Assembly (NCBI GenBank): GCA_019419405.1 | Contig: DYAA01000004.1 | Span: 1 to 12,270, forward strand | Direction of reading: 5' to 3' | Source of the DNA: Collinsella sp. | GTDB taxonomy: Bacteria > Actinomycetota > Coriobacteriia > Coriobacteriales > Coriobacteriaceae | Length of the DNA: 12,270 nucleotides | Part shown: positions 6,446-12,270 of the stretch, piece after piece | How the letters are laid out: each line of letters starts with the position of its first letter | Position numbering within the stretch: the stretch's first letter is position 1 | Made by a program: the position numbers and the translations under genes | The notes under the pieces: model-generated | The model's input: only the letters and a program-made list of their open reading frames with translations | The model's database searches: none | Told to the model about the DNA's origin: nothing

Positions 6446-7089
6446 TGCACATCTATTCTGTCAACGATCCCGAGTTCAAATCCTATGGCAACGTTTGGGA
6501 TGACGTTCCGTCCGAGCTCACGTTGCTCGTGCTCGAGGCGCTCTCTGCCACGCCCATCCCCGAAGGCAGCAAGTACGTAGCAAGCGCGCCGGAGCTCGAG
6601 AGCGTCAAGGGTGCCGATAAACTGGGCTTTCTCATGTTTGGCGGCCGCTCCTTCCAGCTCGGCTGGTGCAACGGGCACAACACACGCCTCAACTGCCTGG
6701 AGTATCACCGCGCCAGCGAGTTTAACCTGGGCGCCCGCGACTTTATCCTGCTCGTGGCGCATCGCTGGGAGATTGAGGGCGGCAAGCTCGACACCGCGTG
6801 CGTCAAGGCGTTCCGCGTGCCGGCGGGTACGGTCGTCGAAGTCTTCAACACCACGCTCCACTACACGCCCTGCATGGTCGACGACGGCGGCTTCCAGGTG
6901 ATGGTGGCGCTGCCGGCGGGCACCAATGGCCCGCGCCCCGAGGCCGCAGCCGACATGCCTGCCGCCGGTGACAGCTACTGCTACTGGAAGGCCGACAAGT
7001 GGGTTCTCTGCCACGCAGATAGTCCCAAGGCTGCCGAGGGCGGCTACGTGGGCCTCGTCGGCAAGAACCTCGACATCGCCTGTGACTAG
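6445..7089 (+). CDS. DUF4867-type cupin-like protein of unknown function
   Basis: The 214-residue soluble protein has no signal peptide or membrane segment. I recognise it as resembling the DUF4867 family of Firmicutes and Actinobacteria. The segment about residues 92-157 reads like a small beta-barrel: LGARDFILLVAHRWEI, GGKLDT, then FRVPAGTVVEVFNTTLHYTP with a His that could bind metal, and GGFQVMVALPAGTN. This VPAGT..E/TTLHY layout recalls cupins such as sugar isomerases or ureidoglycolate-lyase-like enzymes, but no function is established to my knowledge. The start follows AGGAG at 6435-6439. It is transcribed alone between the luxS terminator and a repeat cluster. Half-sites shared with the isomerase operon leader hint at a role in the same sugar metabolism. 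Confidence 0.8.
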   Translation: MHIYSVNDPEFKSYGNVWDDVPSELTLLVLEALSATPIPEGSKYVASAPELESVKGADKLGFLMFGGRSFQLGWCNGHNTRLNCLEYHRASEFNLGARDFILLVAHRWEIEGGKLDTACVKAFRVPAGTVVEVFNTTLHYTPCMVDDGGFQVMVALPAGTNGPRPEAAADMPAAGDSYCYWKADKWVLCHADSPKAAEGGYVGLVGKNLDIACD

Positions 7090-7098
7090 CATCTTCCG

Positions 7099-7155
7099 TC
7101 TCGATTTGTAACATCTAGCGGGCTAAATCGTCTCTACCTGTTACAGATTTAGACA
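7099..7155. repeat. Palindromic repeat, copy 1 of an 80-base pair
   Basis: TCTCGATTTGTAACA (7099-7113) and TGTTACAGATTTAGA (7139-7153) form an imperfect inverted repeat, 12 of 15 positions, with a 25-base centre containing a small TAGC/GCTA palindrome. Copy 2 lies exactly 80 bases downstream. No T run follows, so it is not an obvious terminator. Confidence 0.75.
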
Positions 7156-7178
7156 AACTGCGGGGGGCTGCCCGAAAA

Positions 7179-7235
7179 TCTCGATCTGTAACACCAAGCC
7201 CGGTTTTGGCTGCCTACCTGTTACAGATCGAGACA
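7179..7235. repeat. Palindromic repeat, copy 2 of an 80-base pair
   Basis: TCTCGATCTGTAACA (7179-7193) and TGTTACAGATCGAGA (7219-7233) form a perfect 15-bp inverted repeat around a 25-base centre. The arms match copy 1 closely, while the first 20 or so centre bases differ; both copies end the centre with CTACC and the right arm with AGACAAAC. Confidence 0.82.
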
Positions 7236-7241
7236 AACCGT

Positions 7242-7288
7242 CCCCAAACCACCACAAAGGTGCCTGTCCCCTTTGTGGTGGTTTGGGG
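7242..7288. repeat. Perfect 19-bp inverted repeat with GGGGAC-type core on the minus strand
   Basis: Arms 7242-7260 and 7270-7288 are perfectly complementary and enclose a 9-base loop. Read on the minus strand, the centre 7259-7271 is GGGGACAGGCACC, the same kind of core as in the hairpins at 4043, 8952 and 9091. There is no T run on either side. It lies directly after the two 80-base-spaced palindromes. Confidence 0.85.
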
Positions 7289-7369
7289 CGGCGGTATCAG
7301 AAAGTGTCAGGCAGGGGCGGCTGCCGGGCCGCCGTGTGCGAAAAGAAGTGTCGGCCTGCGCCGTTGCCG

Positions 7370-7398
7370 TTGAGCGACGCGTTGTTTGCAGGGATACT
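7370..7398 (+). promoter_or_regulatory. Candidate promoter for the 6-phospho-beta-glucosidase
   Basis: TTGAGC (7370-7375) and GATACT (7393-7398), each 4 of 6 to consensus, are separated by exactly 17 bases. Transcription would start near 7405, leaving a leader of about 29 bases that includes the ribosome site. No antiterminator (RAT-like) hairpin or obvious operator is seen here. Confidence 0.4.
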
Positions 7399-7433
7399 GA
7401 GCCTATGACAACAGCGTGCGAAAGGATTGATGC

Positions 7434-8864
7434 ATGGCTTTCCGTAAAGACTTCCTGTGGGGCGGCGCGACGGCTGCCAACCAGTGCGAGGGCGCTTACG
7501 ACGTGGATGGCCGCGGCCTAGCCAACGTGGATGTGGCACCGCACGGCCCCGAGCGCTATGCGGTGGTCTCCGGCCAGCGCAAGATGCTCGACTTCGAGGA
7601 CGGCTATTACTACCCCGCGCAGACTGGCATCGATTTCTATCACCATTACAAGGAGGACATCGCCCTCTTTGCCGAGATGGGCTTTAAGACCTTCCGCATG
7701 AGCCTGGCGTGGACCCGCATCTTCCCCAACGGTGACGAGACTGAGCCCAACGAGGCCGGCTTGGCCTTCTACGAGGACGTGTTCCGCGAGTGTCAGGCGC
7801 ACGGCATTGAGCCGCTCGTGACCATCACGCACTTCGACTGCCCGATTCACCTCATCAAGGAGTACGGCGGCTGGCGCAACCGCAAGCTCATCGACTTCTA
7901 CAAGAACCTCGCGACCACGATCTTCACCCGCTACAAGGGTCTGGTGAAGTACTGGCTTACCTTCAACGAGATCAATATGATCTTGCACCTGCCGTTTATG
8001 GGTGCCGGTCTGGTCTTTGAGGAGGGCGAGAACAAGGAGGCCGTCGAGTACCTGGCCGCCCACAACGAGCTCGTCGCCAGCGCTTGGGCAACCAAGATCG
8101 CTCACGAGATCGACCCTGAGGTCAAGATCGGTTGCATGCTTGCCGCAGGTAGCTACTACCCCTACAGCTGCCGTCCGGGCGATGTGCGCCAAGCGCAGAT
8201 TGACAACCAGAGCAACTATTTCTTCGTCGACGTTCAGAGCCGCGGCTACTACCCGGCCTATGCCGTCAAGAAGCTCGAGCGTTTGGGCATCGATGTGGGC
8301 ATGACGGATGAGGACCGCGAGATCCTGGCCGCCAACACCGTCGACTTCATCAGCTTTAGCTATTACAGCACCCGTTGCTCCGCCGGTGCCGATAACCCCG
8401 ATGTCGAGCGCACCCAGGGCAACGCCTTCGCCGGCGCCAAGAACCCCTACCTGCAGGAGAGCCAGTGGGGCTGGGCCATCGATCCGCTGGGCTTCCGCAT
8501 CACCCTCAACGACCTGTACGACCGTTATCAGAAGCCGCTGTTTGTGGTCGAGAACGGCCTGGGCGCCAAGGATGTTGTCGAGGAGGATGGCTCCATCAAC
8601 GACGACTACCGTATCGACTACCTGCGCCAGCATATCGCCGCGATGCGCGATGCGGTGACCGAGGACGGCGTTGACCTGCTGGGCTACACCACCTGGGGCC
8701 CAATCGACCTGGTGTCTGCCGGCACGGGCGAGATGTCCAAGCGCTACGGCTTTATCTATGTCGACCGCGATGATGCGGGCAACGGCACCCTCAAGCGTTC
8801 CAAAAAGAAGAGCTTCGACTGGTACAAACACGTCATCGAGACGAACGGCGAGGACCTGGCCTAA
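7434..8864 (+). CDS. GH1 6-phospho-beta-glucosidase
   Basis: The 476-residue length and the whole sequence fit glycoside hydrolase family 1. The FLWGGATAANQCEGAY opening contains the sugar-binding Gln. The acid/base is E179 in LTFNEIN, and the nucleophile is E373 in LFVVENGLG. The segment SAGTGEMSKRYGFIYVD (428-444) carries the Ser, Lys and Tyr (S428, K436, Y438) that hold the 6-phosphate in phospho-glycosidases, so it should hydrolyse phosphorylated beta-glucosides such as cellobiose-6-phosphate delivered by a PTS transporter, in the cytosol. No PTS component is in the window, so it looks like a free-standing gene. AAAGGA at 7421-7426 supports the start. A strong terminator follows. 6-phospho-beta-galactosidase is a less likely alternative, because the KRYGFIYVD context is that of BglA/AscB-type enzymes. 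Confidence 0.95.
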   Translation: MAFRKDFLWGGATAANQCEGAYDVDGRGLANVDVAPHGPERYAVVSGQRKMLDFEDGYYYPAQTGIDFYHHYKEDIALFAEMGFKTFRMSLAWTRIFPNGDETEPNEAGLAFYEDVFRECQAHGIEPLVTITHFDCPIHLIKEYGGWRNRKLIDFYKNLATTIFTRYKGLVKYWLTFNEINMILHLPFMGAGLVFEEGENKEAVEYLAAHNELVASAWATKIAHEIDPEVKIGCMLAAGSYYPYSCRPGDVRQAQIDNQSNYFFVDVQSRGYYPAYAVKKLERLGIDVGMTDEDREILAANTVDFISFSYYSTRCSAGADNPDVERTQGNAFAGAKNPYLQESQWGWAIDPLGFRITLNDLYDRYQKPLFVVENGLGAKDVVEEDGSINDDYRIDYLRQHIAAMRDAVTEDGVDLLGYTTWGPIDLVSAGTGEMSKRYGFIYVDRDDAGNGTLKRSKKKSFDWYKHVIETNGEDLA

Positions 8865-8893
8865 GGCTTCCCAACAACCATAGCCTCCTAACC

Positions 8894-8935
8894 AAAACGC
8901 CCGGCGAGCAGTTAATGCCCGCCGGGCGTTTTGTT
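8894..8935 (+). terminator. Rho-independent terminator after the GH1 gene
   Basis: A perfect 13-bp stem, AAAACGCCCGGCG (8894-8906) with its complement at 8920-8932, is closed by a 13-base loop and ends in TTTTGTT. It starts 30 bases after the stop codon. The A run on the left makes it potentially bidirectional. Confidence 0.92.
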
Positions 8936-8951
8936 AAAAGAAGTGAAAGCA

Positions 8952-8976
8952 CTCATTGGGGACGTACTTAAATGAG
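8952..8976. repeat. Small hairpin with GGGGACGTACTTA core
   Basis: CTCATT (8952-8957) and AATGAG (8971-8976) enclose the 13-base core GGGGACGTACTTA. The core differs by one base from that of the hairpin at 9091-9119, while the stem is different. It flanks the large palindrome at 8989-9052. Confidence 0.6.
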
Positions 8977-8988
8977 CGCCCGCAGAAT

Positions 8989-9052
8989 GAGAGTGGATAA
9001 TCTCCCGTTTTTAGCCTGTTTGTGGGCTCAAAGTGGGAGATTATCCACTCTC
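8989..9052. repeat. Perfect 18-bp inverted repeat (large palindrome)
   Basis: GAGAGTGGATAATCTCCC (8989-9006) is perfectly complementary to 9035-9052. The 28-base centre has an inner AGCC/GGCT pairing. No T run follows the right arm, so it is not a standard terminator. It sits between two GGGGAC-core hairpins, forming a compact repeat cluster with no coding content. Confidence 0.85.
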
Positions 9053-9090
9053 GCCATTTGGGCGTCCAAAAATCCTCGCTCGTTTTGTCT

Positions 9091-9119
9091 TAGTCATTGG
9101 GGACGTTCTTAAACGACTA
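9091..9119. repeat. Small hairpin with GGGGACGTTCTTA core
   Basis: TAGTCATT (9091-9098) and AACGACTA (9112-9119) pair at 7 of 8 positions around a 13-base core, GGGGACGTTCTTA. It is the second copy of the core in this gap. The remaining bases to the next gene (9120-9205) show nothing clear apart from TACACT at 9191-9196, a possible -10 without a matching -35. Confidence 0.6.
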
Positions 9120-9205
9120 GTCGCTGGCGACGTCCCTCGCCGTCGGCGGATTTTGGGACATGTGGCCCGCTTTTTGGGCCCGCCTGTCGGTACACTAAAA
9201 GCACT

Positions 9206-11089
9206 ATGGGTACCTGCGAGCGACATATCGGCCACGCGGCCGCCCGATCCGCACCCGTGGCGGATCCCAGGGGCGGCAGGCTCTTCGCCATGCCGCGATT
9301 CCTTGTTGGCATATCGCATGGCGTGTATCGCCACCGCGTCTTTGTTATCGCCGGCGCCATTACCGCGCTGTTCCTTATGCTTTTGGCAGTCTTGCCGGCA
9401 CTGTTCGTCTCCGACCCCAAGCTTTCCAACACCGTGCCCGCCTATAGCGAGGTGTCCGAAGAGGTCGTGGATGCGCTCGTCCACTCGAGCTCTCTCCCGC
9501 TGCTTGTCGCCGCAATTGCATTTTCAATCTGGGGTGTGTTGGCGTACCTACGCTGCTTGGACTACGTCTTGCGCCGCCGCCTTGTTGCCATCGCCGCCAT
9601 TTGTGCCCTGTGGATGATCGAGGTCATCCTCAAATATAAGTCGTTCACGCCGTTCTATGCCACCGTGCTGTGGTACCTGTACTACGTGCCCATGACGCTC
9701 ATTCCGCTGGTCTACCAGCTGTGCGGTCTGCGCCTCGCGGGTTTGGAACAGCATCGTATGGGGCGTCGGTACCGCACCGTTTTGTGGGTCATGGCTGTCC
9801 TGCTTATCGGCTTTGTGCTTACTAACGATGTTCATCAGCAGGTCTTCCATTTCGATCGATCGAGTGGAACCTGGAGCAACGATTACACATATGGTTGGGG
9901 CTACGGTACCGTTCTGGTATGGACAGCCTTTAACTTCGTTGCCTTTTTTATCTTGGTAGGACGGTCCTCGTCTTTTCGTATTCAGCGTTTCTCGGGCACG
10001 GCCGCGCTTGTCCTATTGGGCGGCGCGTTCTTTGCCATTTCATATGCGCTGCGTGTGCCCTGGGCATGGAGGCTTAATTTTTCACTTGTCTACTGCGTCC
10101 TGTGCGTGGTGGCGATGGAAATCTGTCTCGATTGCGGTGTCATCCCGTCGTACCACGATATCGCCGGTATTTTCGGCACCTTGCCGCTTGACCTCAAAGT
10201 TCTAACGCGTGACCTGCAGGAAGTCTATGTCACGCCGGTGTCAAAGCCAATGCCGGTAGGCGTGCGTGAGGAGTTGCGGGTCCAAGAGCACGGGCACGCT
10301 CACGCCTTTGCCGTGGCGTCCGATCCCGATGTAATGTATCGCGCCTTTCCGCTGCTGGGTGGATCGGCTCTCCTTGCCCAGGACGTCTCGGAGCTCAACG
10401 AACTCAATCGCGAACTGGCGCATCGTCGCATGGAGCTGCAACGCCAAAATGAGCTGCTTGCCGCCGACTACGACCTTAAGACACATTTGGCAGACCAAGA
10501 GGCCGAGACCTTACTGGTCCAAGACGTGGACCAAGCGCTTGCCCGTGCGCTCGAAGGGATGTACGACCTGCTGAGCTCGCTGCCGCCGTTGACCGATGAG
10601 GCATCTTCGCACGAGCGTTACCGCATGCTGCAGCGCGCCAAGATGCTCGTCGCCTATTGCAAACGCAAGGGGTCGCTCACGTTGGCACAGCACGGGGAGA
10701 GCGGTTTTGACCGCGACCGCATTCAGCTCATCGCCAACGAGCTTGCAAGTGACCTACGCACCATCGATGTCGATTGCGCCTCGATTATCGCCATACGGCG
10801 CCCGATGCACGCCAGTACGGTAAGCGCCCTGTACGACTGCGTGTATGACTTTGCGTTTTTTGCCTACACCACCGACCATCCGGCGCTTATGTATCACTTG
10901 GGCGACCATGACCGGTGCAGTGTCGAGCTGCGCGCCACGCTTTTTTCCAACGATGATGAAGATCTTTCGCAGACGCCCGCTGCGCAAGAGCTCGAAAGCG
11001 CTCTGCAAGGGCGCAACGTGGCATACCGCCTTGAGGGCGAGCCCGGCCAGCTGCGCATGATCGTCTTGATGCCGAGGGCGGGTGAGTGA
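9206..11089 (+). CDS. 7TM-type histidine-kinase-like membrane protein, apparently kinase-dead
   Basis: The longest frame is 627 residues. About eight membrane segments fall between residues 45 and 310, with LWYLYYVPMTLIPLVY and LTNDVHQQVF as in proteins with a histidine-kinase N-terminal 7TM domain. A PAS-like stretch (DCGVIPSYHDIAGIFGTLPL onward) and a coiled coil (about 395-435) follow. Where an H-box is expected the sequence is LLVQDVDQALARAL, with Q439 at the histidine position by comparison with the next gene. The next family segment is MLVAYCKRKGSLTL. The C-terminus shows no N-box or DxGxG ATP-binding motif. It probably senses a signal and acts through the downstream kinase. The start is uncertain: ATG 9206 has no good ribosome site, whereas ATG 9290 (M29) follows GGGGCGGCAGG, and residues 2-28 include several uncommon CGA and AGG codons. 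The true start may be 9290. Confidence 0.82.
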   Translation: MGTCERHIGHAAARSAPVADPRGGRLFAMPRFLVGISHGVYRHRVFVIAGAITALFLMLLAVLPALFVSDPKLSNTVPAYSEVSEEVVDALVHSSSLPLLVAAIAFSIWGVLAYLRCLDYVLRRRLVAIAAICALWMIEVILKYKSFTPFYATVLWYLYYVPMTLIPLVYQLCGLRLAGLEQHRMGRRYRTVLWVMAVLLIGFVLTNDVHQQVFHFDRSSGTWSNDYTYGWGYGTVLVWTAFNFVAFFILVGRSSSFRIQRFSGTAALVLLGGAFFAISYALRVPWAWRLNFSLVYCVLCVVAMEICLDCGVIPSYHDIAGIFGTLPLDLKVLTRDLQEVYVTPVSKPMPVGVREELRVQEHGHAHAFAVASDPDVMYRAFPLLGGSALLAQDVSELNELNRELAHRRMELQRQNELLAADYDLKTHLADQEAETLLVQDVDQALARALEGMYDLLSSLPPLTDEASSHERYRMLQRAKMLVAYCKRKGSLTLAQHGESGFDRDRIQLIANELASDLRTIDVDCASIIAIRRPMHASTVSALYDCVYDFAFFAYTTDHPALMYHLGDHDRCSVELRATLFSNDDEDLSQTPAAQELESALQGRNVAYRLEGEPGQLRMIVLMPRAGE

Positions 11090-11091
11090 CG

Positions 11092-12270
11092 ATGCAGATT
11101 TCGTTCATCCTTCCCCAAATCGTTGCGCTCGATGTTGTCTTTGCCCTGGCTGCGTGTCTGCAGATGATCCACGTCCCGCTCATCGCATCACGCCGCTCGT
11201 CCTATAACCGTAAGGTGATTTGCGCCTACGAGACGAGCCTGGTGCTTCACCTGATGATTTCGGCGCTCATCTTATTCGCGTCGTCTGGCTCGTATCTGGT
11301 GGCGTCGCTTGACGTTTGCGCCAGGGCAATGGGCGGAGTGCTGTGGCTCAATGCCGCGATCTTTGCCTATGGCGTGGTCCTTATGGTGCGCTATCGTCGC
11401 CCTGTCATGCTGGCCGAGCTGCTGCTTGTTGGCGCCGTGACACCGCCGGTGGTTTTTGCCATGGGCTCGGTGTGGGCCGTTGTCCTTATCGCAGAGGGAG
11501 CGTTCTTCCTGTTCCGTTCCGTCGCGGCGCTCTTGATGGACGTCCGTAACCGCCAAGAGGATATCACCGCGTTCTCGACGATTGAAACCATCAACGTGAT
11601 TCCCGTGGGCATCCTGTATCTGGACTCGAGGGGCCGTCCACTGCTCATGAACCGCTGCATGCGCAAAAACCTGGCGGAGCTTCATATGCCCACCGACCTA
11701 GGCGATATGAGCGGTACATGGAACGACCTGCGCAAGCTCAGCATGCAAATGCCCGAAGGCGGTAAGAACCGCGTGCGGATCAACCTGGACCGCTTTGGTG
11801 AGGCGCGTGCGGTGGTCGAGGTTTCTCCCGCCGAGATTCGCCTGTTTGTGTGCGATGACGTTATGGTCTCGGGCCGTTCGTTCGAGCGCATAATCGGTCT
11901 GGACGTGACAGAGTATGCGCATGCGCATGACCGCCTGGCGCAGGCCAATCACCTGCTTGAGCTTGCGGGCCAAGAGCTCCAGGCCCAGATCGAAGAAGTC
12001 AAAAAAGTTGCCGACAATGCGGCCTATCTGCGCATGCGCACCCGCGTTCACGATGTGATCGGCCAGCGCCTATCAATCCTTCATCGCTATTTGGAGGAGG
12101 GGCGCTTGGACGACGAGTCGCTCGAGCAGATCGACCCGCTGCTGCGCTCAATCGCTGCCGATCTGCGCAGCGGGGGCGACACCGAACCGGCAGAGCAACT
12201 GGGCGATATCGTCCATGCTTTTGGCCTGGTGAGCGTGCAGATCGATGTTGAGGGTGCGCTGCCTGAGGAC
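11092..12270 (+). CDS. Membrane sensor histidine kinase, N-terminal part (3' truncated by window)
   Basis: The frame is open for 393 residues to the window end. Five membrane segments are predicted (about 5-30, 46-72, 80-100, 106-126, 127-148). A PAS-like domain starts near residue 160 (STIETINVIPVGILYLDSRG, then LLMNRCMRKNL) and ends near VTEYAHAHDRL. A coiled coil (about 275-315) leads to a HisKA_3-like box, MRTRVHDVIGQRLSILHRYL, in which H320 is the likely phospho-acceptor. The ATPase domain begins just before the cut and is not visible. The ATG lies two bases after the previous stop codon, with only a distant GAGGG upstream, so translation is probably coupled. The H-box type predicts a LuxR/NarL-type response regulator nearby, possibly just downstream. 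The signal is unknown. Confidence 0.87.
   Translation, partial: MQISFILPQIVALDVVFALAACLQMIHVPLIASRRSSYNRKVICAYETSLVLHLMISALILFASSGSYLVASLDVCARAMGGVLWLNAAIFAYGVVLMVRYRRPVMLAELLLVGAVTPPVVFAMGSVWAVVLIAEGAFFLFRSVAALLMDVRNRQEDITAFSTIETINVIPVGILYLDSRGRPLLMNRCMRKNLAELHMPTDLGDMSGTWNDLRKLSMQMPEGGKNRVRINLDRFGEARAVVEVSPAEIRLFVCDDVMVSGRSFERIIGLDVTEYAHAHDRLAQANHLLELAGQELQAQIEEVKKVADNAAYLRMRTRVHDVIGQRLSILHRYLEEGRLDDESLEQIDPLLRSIAADLRSGGDTEPAEQLGDIVHAFGLVSVQIDVEGALPED

Noticed and set aside
7099..7288. Possible CRISPR array
   Set aside because: There are only two copies of one palindromic unit plus an unrelated inverted repeat, with no spacer-repeat regularity beyond two copies and no cas genes.
7316..7333. 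GGCGGC/GCCGCC hairpin before the GH1 gene as a terminator
   Set aside because: It is a short 6-bp GC stem without a T run, and such stems arise readily by chance in GC-rich DNA.

Overview
The window looks like part of a GC-rich, Coriobacteriia-type genome (Collinsella is my best guess). The reasons are strongly GC-biased third codon positions, a luxS gene, a 6-phospho-beta-glucosidase, a pair of Firmicutes/Coriobacteria-style membrane sensor kinases, and many small palindromic repeats between genes. The taxon is inferred from style and not proven. All recognised genes lie on the + strand.

Region 1 (1-5676) is a sugar-catabolism block. It holds the 3' end of a LacI-family regulator with a good terminator and an AT-rich operator-like leader. 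Next comes a tight three-gene operon: an L-fucose isomerase-like protein, then the N-terminal and C-terminal halves of a split transketolase. After a 142-base gap with a hairpin there is an FGGY kinase that resembles glycerol kinase but differs at two substrate-pocket positions. An isomerase, a ketose kinase and a split transketolase would turn an aldose into a ketose, a ketose phosphate, and then pentose-phosphate intermediates. D-apiose breakdown is a known pathway with this logic, but the substrate cannot be read from the sequence.

Region 2 (5677-7089) has luxS (S-ribosylhomocysteine lyase), preceded by a 75-base hairpin with a promoter inside it and followed by a clear terminator. Next is a single gene for a cupin-like DUF4867-type protein. 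Its start codon sits in a symmetric array of four TGTTC/GAACA half-sites, and the same half-site occurs in the leader of the isomerase operon, which suggests shared control.

Region 3 (7090-9205) contains a GH1 6-phospho-beta-glucosidase between two repeat-rich gaps. The gap 7090-7433 holds two related palindromes exactly 80 bases apart, a perfect 19-bp inverted repeat, and a likely promoter. The gap 8865-9205 holds a terminator, two small hairpins with GGGGAC cores, and a perfect 18-bp inverted repeat. I see no gene in either gap, and nothing recognisable in 9120-9190.

Region 4 (9206-12270) is a sensor pair: a 7TM-type histidine-kinase-like protein that appears to lack the phospho-acceptor histidine and a recognisable ATPase domain, followed after two bases by a membrane histidine kinase with a good H-box. 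The second gene is cut by the window end, so its ATPase domain and any response regulator lie outside.
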